NCBI GenBank assembly: GCA_024220505.1
Contig: JAKZZE010000040.1
Span: 62,001-126,000, forward strand
Length of the DNA: 64,000 nucleotides
Reading direction: 5' to 3'
Source of the DNA: Rhizopus arrhizus
Taxonomy: Eukaryota; Mucoromycota; Mucoromycetes; Mucorales; Rhizopodaceae
The first letter of the stretch is position 1. Each line of letters starts with the position of its first letter. Position numbers and translations under genes: made by a program. This document shows positions 1 through 11,769 of the stretch, piece by piece. The notes beneath the pieces are model-generated. The model was not told the DNA's origin. It made no database searches and was given only the letters and a program-made list of their open reading frames with translations.

Positions 1-613
1 AAAGAAAGCAAATAAAAAAACCTATGAACAAATCAACTTTTTGACTACATGAGTTGTAATTAACTAATTGTGAAGAATAGATAGAACATAAGAAATGAAT
101 AAATAATAGAAGCGAGGGCAGTGAAAATAATTGTATACCTAAGATTTGATCACGTGTACATATACAACCCAAAAATACTTCAATACTTCTAAAGTGCGCA
201 TTTTTACATGTGTATTTGATATAAAAAAAAAAAGAATTAAATCCTATCAAGAAAAACGTGCAAAAATTGAGAAATCAAAGTAAAAATGTTCGGTTCCAGT
301 GTTTAACAGCAGACATTGTGATATGCACTCTTTCTTTGTATAACCGGATAAACAGTGATGTGCCCATTGACTTGATTTATTACTAAAAATGTTTTGAAAA
401 GATCGTTTAACGGCCATTATGTTTGTTTTTCTAATGGGCTTGCATAAAGCTCTCTTTCTTTGATGATATTGAAGAGTGAGAACTGTGAGAAATTGAATGG
501 GTTAATGATTGTGTGTAACTTGTAATTGAAGCTTTGTTGGCTGCATTGAGAGAAATTTCATCATAATTTCTACTTCCGACTTACTACCCTTTTTTCTCTT
601 TTTTTTATTTAAA
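1..613. other. 5' intergenic region, no gene seen
   Basis: I see no coding region here. The last 30 bases before the start at 614 are pyrimidine-rich (C/T tract about 583-608), the usual promoter-proximal signature of the genes in this window. Confidence 0.6.
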
Positions 614-1519
614 ATGACTGAACAAATGTCGCCAAGAGAAGAGTTTGAAGCAAAAAGGTGGTTTGCTGTTGGTGCTTATCAAGCAGGAGCTACTGATAAA
701 GTAATAAGTGATATGATTGGACTGAGCACAGCGTCTGTCCATAATATAATTACTCAGTTTAAGAAGACTGGTTCACCAGTTTGTAAACGACTGAGCTCAT
801 CTCAAAGAGGCAAGAATAACTAATTATAAATATATACTGGATTATTAATTTATTCTACAGGTTCAAGGCATGGATATGATGAGAATGGACATCTTATTGA
901 TAGTGATGATGAATTGGAGGTAGGCTTAAATAATCCATATAACAGATGTAATACTGACTGAGTTATTATAGAGAAATAAATTTACTAAAAATAAAGTGAA
1001 AAAGACAAGACCAAGGAGACCTTCGGCTAAAGATTTAGTAACTTATGTATTAAATAAAGCACAAGAATCCCAAAAGGAAGAACATTCTGATGGTGGAATA
1101 ATTGAGGTAAGAGCAAGTAGCTGAGTACGAGTAAAAATATTAATATAATCAAACAGCCAAATATAAACATAAAACAAGAAGATGAAGAGGATGAAAAGCA
1201 TAATATTTTATTCTATCAAAACAGATGGAGACCACCAACACCACCCTATAGTCAACAACAGCAAAAGAGGCACTCATTTGACCGAACCAGCTTACTTTCA
1301 CCCCCTTTAAATAATGAACCCAAGGCAGAGCATTGGACAGCAGAAGAAGATAAAATATTAATGGCACATCTCTTGACAAGATTAAGTAGTGAGCGATGGC
1401 CTGAAGCGGTAGCGAAGTTACAAGGAAAACATGATATCAAAAGCTGTAAAGAAAGGTGGGAGCTTTTGAGACAACTTTTGTTGAAGGGTGCAGAAAAGTC
1501 AGGCACTCGGGGTTGGTAA
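614..1519 (+). CDS. HTH plus Myb/SANT-like DNA-binding protein
   Basis: Four exons join in frame: 614-809, 861-919, 972-1106 and 1157-1519 (250 aa). The first intron has a GC donor (after CAAAGAG at 809) and an AG acceptor; the other two are GT-AG. Residues about 10-50 form a homeodomain-like helix-turn-helix of the kind found at transposase N-termini (AGATDKVISDMIGLSTASV). Residues about 190-245 form a Myb/SANT-like domain with regularly spaced Trp (HWTAEEDKIL, RWPEAVAKL, KERWELLRQ). The middle is basic and low complexity. It is probably a nuclear DNA-binding factor, possibly with a domesticated transposase HTH. The stop at 1519 may be bypassed by a further splice into 1621-1764, where another open, coding-like stretch lies. 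Targets are unknown. Confidence 0.75.
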
Positions 1520-1620
1520 AAAAAATTGCAATTTAATAATAAATACAATGTAATCTTGTTTCATTTTATCCTTTCCTTATCGTTTTCTTATAGCTGTTTT
1601 CTTTTTGATTCCTTTTGATA

Positions 1621-1799
1621 GCGAGAGGCACAATGGAGATCTTGTTTAAAGCAAAGCAAGAGCATTGCCTTTTCTTTTGTGAAACGCTTAGATGCTAAGC
1701 AAGTGTCAAGGTTTCATTCAATCTTTGAAACAGCAGCAAAAACCCTTGTTTCGCTTGATAAAGTAAATATGCTGTATTTGTCAATTGACAAAGGATAAA
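1621..1799 (+). other. Possible extra 3' exon of the HTH/Myb gene
   Basis: One frame starting right after an AG at 1620 is open to a stop at 1799 and reads like protein (REAQWRSCLKQSKSIAF..., ending KTLVSLDK before a GT at about 1765). A clean splice from 1157-1519 is not obvious: the good donor (gtaaaa, 1516) is in the wrong phase and only a weak gttggt donor fits. It could be an alternative exon, a misread junction, or chance. Confidence 0.35.
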
Positions 1800-1928
1800 G
1801 TTATTTTAAAATGAAATTCAAATGAAACTGTATTGTTACTAAGCTTGAAGTATTTTTTTTAATTCTCAGAGACGAAATTATGCCCTTTTTATAATTTTTT
1901 TTTTCTTTACTGTTGATTTTAATTAGAG

Positions 1929-2390
1929 ATGCCCAAGATCATTTCTTCTTCAGTTGTTTCTTCATCAGATCATACTACGCAACAAGAACAACATTCAAAG
2001 ACACTTTACGTTTATTATTGTCTTTGCTCAGAATTCCTTTTAGTGATTGATGCTGATCTTCGACAATTACCAAGAAGACGTACAGATAACTCATTTATTG
2101 TTTCCAATGTAAGAAGAACATATAAATTGTCAGCAGAGGCAGGGGATTGTGTATTGTTAAAAAGGTGAAATAATAATAGAAATATGTACAGATTTGATAT
2201 TAAATACATTTGTAGACGTGATGGATATGAAAAGCAATATCGATACCATTGTCCTCGTTGTGAATTGCCAGTTGCTTATGAAATGAACGAACAACGTAAA
2301 TCGGGGGCTTATACTTACATATTAGAAGGTGCATTAACCGATGTACAAGGAAAAGTACCGTCAAACGCTCTTATTGATATACAATCATAA
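1929..2390 (+). CDS. STEEP1 (CXorf56/UPF0428) family protein
   Basis: Two exons, 1929-2164 and 2216-2390, give 136 aa. The start MPKIISSSVVSSSD, the YYCLC motif and the later CPRCELP pair match the STEEP1 family, whose four cysteines probably bind zinc. The exon junction falls at the conserved Arg-rich segment (LLKRRDGYEKQYRYHC). Animal members are about 220 aa with a charged coiled C-terminal tail. This one stops after the core domain at LIDIQS, so it lacks that tail. In mammals STEEP1 promotes exit of STING from the ER; no such role can be assumed in a fungus. It lies 410 bp after the Myb gene and 97 bp before SIP5 on the same strand. Confidence 0.85.
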
Positions 2391-2486
2391 TTTTGGCGCC
2401 ATTTGAATTTTATGATACTCGAATGATAATAAACCATTTGATTTATTTTTTTCTTCTCTTTTTCCTTTTTTTCTATCTATAAAAAT

Positions 2487-3796
2487 ATGGGAGCCAACAC
2501 ATCAAAGGGTACAGGAAAAGTGTCCAAGTCTACAGTATGCAAAGCAAAAATGGAAGATATGGTGGACTTGGGAGCTGTCTTCCCAAATGGTTTATACCCA
2601 ACTACGGAACAAGATTACGACCCAAGGGTTGTAAGAAGTCTAATTGTCGCAAGAAAAATTGCACCCTTTTATAAAGGTATTGCTCATAAAGTTGAAATGT
2701 TTTGTATTTTATTTAATTTGAATACTTTTTGATAGGTTTACCCGATGCACCGGAGCCAGTAACCGATATAGCAAAACTAGCAACCTTATCACCACCACCA
2801 CAACCTTCTTCATCTACAAAATCGGATAGAGCATTATCATCACCATCACCAGTAAATAGGCCTCGAAGTGCATCTTCTAGTCGAACTCATGATCCTTATG
2901 CAGAAAAACAAAAAGCTTATATGGAGAAAATGAAACAAATAGAAAAGACGTTATATAACGATGCTGTAGAATGTCCCATTTGTTTCTTGGTATGAATGAT
3001 AATAGCCATAAAAAGTGAGAGTGTGTGAAGCCTAAAGTGTATGTGTGTAGTATTATCCAGCTAATATCAATTATTCTCGATGTTGTGATCAACCAATTTG
3101 TACAGAATGCTTTGTTCAAATTCGTAGACCTATTGAAACACCTTCTATTCCCGCTACTTGCCCTTTTTGTATGCAAGAAAATTATGGTATTACTTATGAA
3201 CCTCCCTCATGGAGCGAAAAATTCCAAGTAAAAAAAAAGGAAAAATATGTTGCAAAATGTATTCTTATCTCTTTACATTTAGGCCAGGTCAAGAAGTGGA
3301 TCACATAGTACAATGAGTGGAACAAGACATACAACATCAGGGGTTAGTAGTGAAATAGATAGCCCGAGAAGAGAGTGCGTGAGTTATAAAGATCCAGATG
3401 TAGTGCTTATAGGTAGGGAATGAAACGTATAAAATATCTCACTCACTGGAATGTGATGTAGACCACATAAGGCCTAATTGGGATAAAGCCAGCATGCCTG
3501 CTCCATCCTCTACATCAAGGCCAGTGTCAAGAAGGAACTCAGCTTCAGCAGGATCTCGTAACTTGCTTCGAGCGGCAGGTTTACTGACAAGACCAGGTCG
3601 ATCTGCCTCTTCAGCTGCAGCCACTGAATATAACCAGTTTTTATCAAACATAAGAGATGTAAATATGGACTTGGAAGATTGGATGGTTATGGAAGCTATA
3701 CGCTTATCGCTTGCTGAGCAAGAAGAGCGTGAAAGAAAGGAAGCGCTCAAGACAAGAGAGGAAAATGTGGGCGATTCTTCTTCTAGACAAGACTAG
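2487..3796 (+). CDS. SIP5-like RING-type protein
   Basis: Five exons (2487-2676, 2736-2989, 3051-3227, 3283-3412, 3462-3796) give 361 aa with every junction in frame. The N-terminus [11 protein letters not shown] has a Gly2 consistent with N-myristoylation. A Cys-rich RING-like block at about residues 140-200 ([30 protein letters not shown]) is split over exons 2 and 3. The C-terminus has a Ser-rich stretch and an acidic helix ([20 protein letters not shown]) resembling a ubiquitin-interacting motif. Order and motifs match fungal Sip5, a protein that interacts with the Snf1 kinase pathway in yeast. E3 ligase activity is an inference from the RING-like block. Confidence 0.88.
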
Positions 3797-3995
3797 ATTA
3801 AATAAACTCTTTTTGCATAAAAAAAATGATCTTTTTACTATTTTACTGTATGGAATTAAATATCGCAATTATTTACAAAATATTCCCCTCTCGTGTACAG
3901 TAGTGGAGTGGGGATTTCTTACATTTTCTTTTTTTTTTAAAAAAAAACAAAATGTATGATTCTCTATAAGAGATGAGAATAAACTTTCATGTAGT

Positions 3996-4887
3996 TCAAC
4001 CAAAAGCAGTGTTTCTCTGAAAGGATTCTTTTACAAGCTGTTGACGAAAGGTGTAAAGTTGTGAAGGCAGGAATTGCAAGTGTCTCTTTGATGTTTCTTG
4101 TTTATATTTTTTGGGTTTTATGCAAAGATGACCAAAGCCTTGAAGTGCTTCATATTCATCAAAGGTAATAGCGATGCTATCTGTCGTATCGTCTGTCATG
4201 GGCGACATACGTTCATCATCTTCACTACTATTATCTTTAGGGTCTATCAATTGTTGAATAGGCATTGATGGCTCAATATATCTTGTGTTAATACTCAAGT
4301 TCTGAGAAAGGGATTTTTTAACGAATGATTCATTTTTAAATCCAATAAGAGAAATTGGCGGTGTGTCAGGTGAAAAATTCGGCCAAGGTTGGTAAGGACA
4401 ACTGTTTGGTAAAGCTACATAAATAGGTGGAGGATAGCAGTGATAATAGGGTGATGGTGGTAATGGTTCCTGAGTGAGCCTTTGTTCATAAACAGGAGAA
4501 GCTGTGAGCGTTTTAGGGTGATTGTTGATGTCCTTGTTCAGTGGCAGTGATGTGTTGGTATTGTCGTCAGGCACAGATGTAGGGGATACTTGATTATCTT
4601 TTCTTTTGTTACGGTTGTGTGTTTGTGTATGCTGCATCATGTTATCGATACGACTAAATGCACGATCACAGTTGGGAACAATGCACTTGTAAGGTTTCTA
4701 TTGTCATTTTAGTTCCTTGTTGACTTCATATTCTCTTTATTTTTACTTCTCCTGTATGTTTTCGCGCATGTCTTGCTAAATGTTCACTTCGTGAAAATAT
4801 CATGTTGCAGTTATTATAACCAGTACATCGATAAACCTTTGGCTCGTTACGTCTTTCTCTTGTTACTACCGTCCTTTTTTGTGGCAT
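3996..4887 (-). CDS. C2H2 zinc-finger transcription factor (two fingers)
   Basis: Exon 1 is 4747-4887 and exon 2 is 3996-4697; the product is 280 aa. Two tandem C2H2 fingers lie at the N-terminus: [20 protein letters not shown] with the His pair on exon 1, then [20 protein letters not shown] with the His pair on exon 2. The TGEKP-type linker is created by the splice. The pattern resembles Msn2/Seb1-like stress regulators in other fungi, but that is family-level inference only. The rest is a Pro/Ser/Tyr-rich low-complexity region and an acidic patch near residue 190, typical of an activation domain. The gene is convergent with SIP5, with 199 bp between the stops. Confidence 0.85.
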
Positions 4888-5280
4888 TTTTTCTTAATAA
4901 AGTTTCAAAACAAGAAAAAAAAAATGAAGAAAGAAAATAAAATAATAGCAACACGCTTTTAAAATGTATAGCAGATTTAATACCAGACAATAGAAACCTT
5001 TATTAGCCTAATCAAGGTAAAGATTTGACTTGTTGCGTAAACAATCAGGCGAACTCTCTCTTCTACTATAAACCCTGAACTATCTAGTTAGGTATAAAAT
5101 GAACAGCACCAGGATAGCTAATTACGTGATTAATAATAGTCTGTGTCCTGTGCATATAAATATCCTACCGTGTGTCTTGGCCATATCTTTGTGAAGTAAT
5201 ACATGTTGCCTCATTACCCAACCGTCCAATCTGAGATCCAAATCTTGCCTATTATTTATCAGTCAATTCAGGTACATGTA
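4888..5280. other. Intergenic, no gene seen
   Basis: This is the space between the GPI-PLD-like stop and the zinc-finger gene start. It is AT-rich without a supported coding exon and presumably holds a terminator and the zinc-finger promoter. Confidence 0.5.
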
Positions 5281-8023
5281 TTAAAAGAAGTATTCTTTGC
5301 TCACTAATCCTTTATTGTTTTGAAGACATTCCAGTTGATCACCTTTATTATAGAGCCATTTATATGCTCTTCCATTTTCTACATTAAATAAAAATAACTT
5401 TAATTTTGTTCAACAATTGTTTTGTTTATTAGTTACCTTTTTCAGACATTGGCTCACCTATCCACAGTTCATTATTATCTGTCATAGATAAAGATTGACC
5501 CAAATGACCTGCATTTGTTTGACCTTTCAATATCTTTATCATTCCATACTCCATATTACGACTCGTTGGGTAACTTGATCTCATCTTTTTCAAATCATAA
5601 ATTCTGACTGTGCCTGCTTGCCAATATTTTTTAAATCGAACATTTGTTTCCTGTAATTTGATCATAAGCAACCATTGATTATGATGTTTTATTGTAAACG
5701 TACCTCCGAGGGACTTGAAATAGCCAAGATATCTTTGTTATTTGTTACCATTACTCTGTATTATGAGTTTAGGTTACCCTATTAAATTAAGCTTTTTTTT
5801 TGGTTTGTTTACCTTCCAAACTGCTGAAATTCTTTTGCACCAGTCATAGTCCATTTTACATTCAAGGTATGAATGTCAAATGCATATATTTTACCCACTC
5901 TTTGCTTTTCGTTTACAGAGAAACCTGGGGCACTGATAATTACAAGATCATCCAAAAGAAGAATGTATTCTCCAAAGTGGTCATAAGAAGTAGGATTTAA
6001 GCTTGGGTTTTCAATAATAATGTCGGGTCGTACGAGCAAAGAAGCTGGAGTAGGACGACTGTTATAAACATAAACAATACCGGCCTAAGATGCACGTAAA
6101 ATGAGAGGCTTGCAGATTGATAAATGCAGAAACTTACCTGAAGTTGACCTTTGGCAGGACATAAAGGACAACCAATGACAAGATCACGATGGCCATCTTG
6201 ATCAATATCTATAGCCGCCAAAACAGTACCTTGAAATGGAAGTTCAATCTGTACGCTGGGTTCTTTTGAAAGACCAAGGCCCATTTGTCCAAAATAAATA
6301 TAGACACGACCGCCTGTTTCGGTTGGGCAAGCAACGGCCAGATCATCCATACCATCCTGGTTAAAGTCCAAGCTCGTCATCGCCCACCCAAATTTACCTT
6401 CAGCTCCCTGTAAGACCGTTTGGGTAACCTTGGTCAGATCTTGTTGGTCTTTTGAGAGTGATCTTTGTATGGTACTGTTTAGGACAAAGACAGCACCTGC
6501 TTTTTCATAGTAAGGAGCTGAGATAGCGATATCAAAATGATGCTGAACCCCACTAAAATTACCCAAAACGGTTTGGTGTCCTACACCGGATGACCAAGAG
6601 GGTATAGTCAAGGTAATGCCTTCTTCCAGAGATGCACAGCGAGATGGGAAAATGGGATATTGCAGCGGTATTTGAAATGTGATCTGGTGGTCATTCGGTT
6701 GTACGACAATAGGCATCTCTGCATGCTGATCTTCCTCATAATCATCGTCCTCTGCTGGCATTGTTAAAGTCAGAACTCCAGTATTTGGATCATATTCTTC
6801 TTGAATCTTTGCATTGATCGTTTCTCTTTTATCTTTCATCAGTTGATGAAGACATTTTGGCTGTCTGTCGCTCTTCAACGTGTTAAAGTAATTGGCACAA
6901 AGAATATCAGGATGATTATGAGCTATACCATTTTCAAATGCATCAATCATTTGAGGATAGCATTCAGAAACACTACTTGCCATATCATGTATGCCTAAAA
7001 GGAAGTCATACGTAAAGAAATAAACACAGAATTGAAAGAGTATATATACCTCCTTTATAATAATCATATAATTCTTCTACCAAAAATGGACTCTTGGCTC
7101 CATAGTAACCAAACATCCACTGACCAAATTCTACATCAACTTTGGAAGCAGCAAAAGCAGCCGCCATACAATATTGAACATGTTGCTTTAAAGGTACAGG
7201 TGTGGATGAATTGGTATACAGACGTTTATATATTTCAACAATATCATCAACTGGTATTTTCCAAGTCTTATTGAGATAGGAGAGTGGGTTCGAATGCCGT
7301 AATGTGAATTCTGCACCTGTGTCAGCTGCTATATGAGCTTCTTGCATATCTCCATGAAAATCGGAATTAGCCATGGCTATAATAAAATAGTCGGATAGTC
7401 CACCTAAACTATGCCATTTAACATCGGCCATTCCATGAGACATGGTGGAAATAATGAATGATATCAAGCCCTATTGGAGCATAAATCCTAAGTGGTGAAA
7501 ATAGTTTTTTTTCGTTTACCTTGACATGCGGGTCATTGTGGAACTCTGATTTTGGATACACTTCTCGGACATAATTAACGGCTGTTTTAATAAATGTTGG
7601 CCAATGCGCTATAAATTGAACTTTTAGAAACCGAATATATGAAGAGTAGCATACCATCTTCTGATTGCTGATTATATCCAAGACAATTATAACCCCTTTA
7701 TGTATAAATGAATACAAGTATTGATATTATAAAACTGTAGCTTTTTCATAATTTACCAGTCAGGAAAAAAGGAACCTGCTTGAGAATATCCAGGGGAATC
7801 TAATACTGTGTTTTTATAAAGCGTATGTAGTATATTCTCAGGCTTAAAACGTTCCAAGGATCGATAAGTTATTTCATTATGAACAGCTCTAAACTTTTTT
7901 TTTAGTCGCAAAGAACAAACAGTGTCACTTGGTTAAAATACCAAATTACATTCCACATGCAATCAAAGTCCCCCATTGCAAAATAAAAAGTAAGCAAGAC
8001 AAACAAAATTCTCGAAGTAGCAT
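5281..8023 (-). CDS. GPI-specific phospholipase D-like protein (FG-GAP repeats)
   Basis: Ten exons (7950-8023, 7757-7888, 7655-7695, 7520-7608, 7050-7470, 6138-6994, 5813-6084, 5704-5755, 5437-5650, 5281-5378) give 749 aa with all phases consistent. A signal peptide (MLLREFCLSCLLFILQWG...) is followed by mature CGIAVHNEITYRSLE, like the start of animal GPLD1. Residues about 25-260 are a zinc-dependent phospholipase domain with His/Asp/Trp motifs (DVKWHSLGG, DFHGDMQEAH). From residue about 330 on there are FG-GAP beta-propeller repeats with Ca-binding loops (DFNQDGMDDL, DIDQDGHRDL). Length is near the 840 aa of mammals. Predicted role: secreted or vesicular enzyme cleaving GPI anchors or phosphatidyl lipids. 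Such genes are rare outside animals and some early fungi. Confidence 0.88.
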
Positions 8024-8984
8024 TTAATAAATTAAAAAGAAATAGAGAAAGAGAGAGAGAAAATCAGAAAAATAAAAATAACACAGTCTTATGATGTACA
8101 TCTTGACTATATAAAGTTAAATTCATTTGAACATACAGCTCAAAGAATCTAACTTTGTTCGACTTATTCTAACCTTGAAGTCGCATGAATGTATGTATTC
8201 ACTACTTGAGAACATAGACAGCTTTTATTGTCAAAGCAAATGTTCCATCTGTCAAAGTTTTCTATGTCTTTTCTATCACCCCTCTTTTTCCTTTTTTGGT
8301 AAAGCACTGTATTGAGTTTTTTCCAATTTTTTGCTCTGCGTTACCCGAAAAGTTCAATTTGGCGCAAATTAAAAAGTAATTAAATATGAATATACAGTGC
8401 TTCTACTCTCAGTTGGACATTTGTTTGATAAAACTGATCTTTTTTTTTTGAGTTCAAGTTGATTAAAATAGAAGACTTATTTTGGACCATTTACTTGCAG
8501 ATAATTTTGGTCAAGCAATTCAATTCAAATTAATCAGTTCCCTAAACAAAAAAGCGTTACTGCGATGATGTATTCTTTCAGAAAAACATAATAAAATTAT
8601 GGTCTGATTTGTCATAGTAGACATCAATTAAAAGAATCTATCAAAGAACTATGATGATTTAATTAAACATTCAATTCTTTGCGTTAAATATCTTTCATCA
8701 TGCAATGATCATTATCTCATATAACGATAGGATGGTTACAATCATTTATTGATTTGAGCGGTTTTGCTGTGCTATCATCTGATATCCATTCTTGCAATTT
8801 ACTTTTTTCCTTTAGAGCACTATATCCTTATTATTTAATTGTTCCTTAATAGCTCTCGTCAGAGTTTTATTGGTCATATCCAAAAGGTTTTTACTTGATA
8901 GTCTATTTCGTAAGAGAATCATTTGTTGAGCAAATAAATAAAAATATATTTAGCGATATATTTACATGCAGGACGGCACAGTAT
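8024..8984. other. Intergenic, no gene seen
   Basis: AT-rich DNA upstream of the GPI-PLD-like gene with purine-rich repeats at 8036-8063. No open frame here has convincing protein character. Confidence 0.5.
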
Positions 8985-9380
8985 CCTTAATTCAGTTTTA
9001 ATCAGTCCACTCTGTTCCTGCTTCAATTGGCGCACTATTTTTGTCTGCTTACTCATCGTGACATCAATATCATCAGCAGCTCCATCATACGAAATCGCAT
9101 GTAATTTTTTTCAAGTATAATAGGAATTTTATCTTTTCGACGCTCGATATGAATATAGCTCGCCATTGTGTGAGCATCGACACCAGTTGATAACAGTGTT
9201 ATCATGCAGTTTATTGGCTGGATGCTGAAAATTTGAGCATGTTGAAAGGTTGGATAGCTTGTGTCTAGGTATCGACGAGTAATTCCATTGACGATAGTCA
9301 TGCTAGTATTCAAATTTTTCAATGTATCATCCATGGCATGTCCAACATCTTCTTTATCTATTCCGCTAGATGCTTCCATC
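8985..9380 (-). pseudogene. Decayed fragment of a Mucorales-type gene family
   Basis: A minus-strand frame ending at 9053 reads MEASSGIDKEDVGHAMDDT and later INCMITLLSTGVDAH and DKIPI. These align by eye with the central block of the genes at 19669-21966 (LLEVSSALG, FDHTKAMF, GLIDHAIKHW, ATIPV) and 62588-63934 (LLETSSTF, DHVKGTF, FIHARG). A second frame continues to about 8985 (TMSKQTKIVRQLKQEQ). Upstream the alignable frame is broken by a stop directly before the Met. The rest of the gene is missing. Function of the family is unknown. Confidence 0.5.
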
Positions 9381-10600
9381 TATATACATCCATTTTTGTA
9401 TTTATCAAATCTTAACCTATCAAGGAATCTTCTAAATGCTTTCGCTCATAAATCAACGATTATGCTTTCATCAACGCAACCTTTTGAAGAAGTTTTGTAC
9501 CATTAAAATACGGCCAATCCAGTTTAATGGCCTACCACAAAAAACAACAATAACGCAAATAAGGGGCAAATGAAGGGCAAAAGTTATGTTAAGCGCAGGG
9601 GAATAGCTAATCTGATTCCAGCTAGTTAGGTTGTTTTGTTCACAAAATTGATAATGAAGAATAAGAATTTAATAGGACCAAAGTATAAGATGGTTTCATT
9701 GAATGGCATATTTCCAGAATTTATATATTTTTCACAGTGTAAATGTTAATATTTGTACTGAGTATTATGTATTTAATGTTGTTTGCTAAATACTACATGT
9801 TATTACTCAAATCTCTACATAATTTAATATAAGCACTCGCTCCTCATTCACTAATCTATTTTGGTAACGTGTAAATGTTAGTAAATCTACGATATCTCAT
9901 GGTCACGCCATCAAACCATGATAATGCTCAATTGCTATACAATGATTATTTAAAAAACAAAACAAATTTAAAATCAATGTACTCAATTAGGTTAAAGCCA
10001 ATTTCAAAAATGCATACTTACTTTATAGTTTTTATGTATTTGCTCTGTTTTCCATCTTCTTTATGGCTTAGCCACATCTTTTTGTCAGTTCCTTGTAGGC
10101 TCTGAATAACCTTGCCCAAAATTTCTTAATGGACTTGGCATTTAAACCTAAAAAACTAAAAGGAATATTTGCTTTATACGATTCTTACTTCATTATCGTT
10201 GGCATACTTTCGTTCTACGTCATATTCACACAACGAATTTGTTCAGCTATACTTTTGAAAAATGCAAGTGAACCAATTCGAGTTGCCTAAATGAAAATTT
10301 ACCTTAAATCGGTGGATCACTTCAGAAACCCCCCAGTAGTTTTATTAGATTCGATTATTCAAGAGTAATAACGGCAATTAAGTAGGCAAAATTGAATAAA
10401 GAAAACAAGAACGAATTAGATGTATAAGGCAGTCAAAGGCTATAAAGCTCTAAGTCACTTCTTTATGATTAATATAGAAATCAGCTTTTTGTGACTAATG
10501 ATAATCTTAGTAACATAATTTATTGACTCATTCAAAGCCTTGCTTTGAAGCTCCTAGAGCATATTTGTTTGGCGCTTGAAACAAGATTAAAGGAGACTAG
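9381..10600. other. Gene-poor AT-rich region
   Basis: No supported coding region. Short open frames (for example plus strand 9875-10105) lack introns, motifs or protein-like composition. Confidence 0.5.
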
Positions 10601-10604
10601 TGCC

Positions 10605-10730
10605 ACTAGTGCTAGCATGGAGGAGTGAAATCCGGTATTTCAATTAGAATAGGAGAAGTGAGACGTTGAGCGTACTGAACGTCTGCCGGAGAGTATGAAA
10701 GCCGATGTCAAGCTGTGATTGACATCAAGT
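10605..10730 (+). ncRNA. Candidate structured RNA, class unknown
   Basis: This stretch is less AT-rich than its surroundings and holds nested perfect helices. AGACGTT (10661-10667) pairs with AACGTCT (10678-10684) inside an outer TCCGG/CCGGA pair (10631-10635 with 10686-10690). It is followed by an 8-bp hairpin GATGTCAA/TTGACATC (10704-10711 with 10719-10726, 7-nt loop). It has no open frame. It does not match motifs I know for U1-U6, SRP, RNase P/MRP, 5S or a hammerhead core. Strand is arbitrary. It may be a transposon end or a chance structure. Confidence 0.25.
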
Positions 10731-10759
10731 AGAAATATATCAGGTATGAACCTCCTAAT

Positions 10760-11769
10760 TTTTTATTTTACAAAAATTAACATCTTAAAATTTACGCATT
10801 CAAAGTATTAAGCATCTGATTTTTTTTTATTGATTGGCTATTGAATATAGGATATATTCTTAGGCAAGAGATTGAATTAAAAAACGACAAAACATTTTGA
10901 TGTGCGATTGTAATTACAAACATTCTCCAAAGTGTAAATTTATGTATTTTGTTTACAATATCTAGTACGCTAAGGATGGATACCTTTTCTATAGTATCTC
11001 ACAATTGTATCTGTTACCATTTGAGTCAAGCATAGAAGGTATTCATGTTCATACAGTCATCTCTTGTGGCATAAAGTGTACATAAGATAACGAAGAACTA
11101 TGAAAACATCAATAGTAACAAAAACGTGCATGTTTACATTTTATATATCAATCAGTTCACTCATTTACCTTTTTATGTAGAGCAAGCAGTAGATTATATC
11201 AGATGAGTGAAGACGATACTGAAAAGGTCAAGTCTGATTATGTCGCATGATACTATCGTTAACAAAAAAAAAGGCGTTGATGCAGGGGAAGTCGAATGTG
11301 CATATACCGTCTGTTCGGTGTGATGTGTACATACATTTAGGCCAAGGTGGTACTTCTTAATATAAATATAATTTTATTTTTCTCTTAAACATACACATAC
11401 CCATTTATGATATCAATCCATCCTGTATGAACATCAAACAATCACTGGTTTTTTCAAATTATTGATGCAAATATCATTAAATTCCCCTTTATGTACTCCT
11501 ACTTAAATTGAATTGCCATCGTTTTAATACTACTACTGCTCTTTGCACAGCTCTTACTATGCTTTGCAATATAAAGGGGCGATGATAGGTAGAATTTACT
11601 ACTGCGGAATGCATTTTTAATTTATAAAACTGTCTTGGGCGAACCGAACTACCTTTATTCTACTAGAACAAATTGCGTATGTGTTTATAGACTATAATTT
11701 TATCAAAAAAATATAAAAGTAGAATGCGATTTTGGGTATTTGGCCATTCCCTTTTTTCAACCTCTTTCT
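10760..11769. other. Intergenic, no gene seen
   Basis: AT-rich region upstream of the GH47 gene. I see no exon or repeat I can support. Confidence 0.5.

Noticed and set aside
7281..7310. tRNA-like B-box sequence GGGTTCGAATGCC
   Set aside because: It lies in a GPI-PLD exon and no cloverleaf or A-box fits. No tRNA gene was found anywhere in the window.
10301..10330. Sequence resembling the start of 5.8S rRNA (GGTGGATCACTTC)
   Set aside because: Similarity is limited to about a dozen bases; no rRNA context or structure follows.
11723..11769. Upstream ATG at 11723 as start of the GH47 gene
   Set aside because: It is out of frame with the signal peptide and stops after 18 codons; the ATG at 11770 begins a proper signal sequence.
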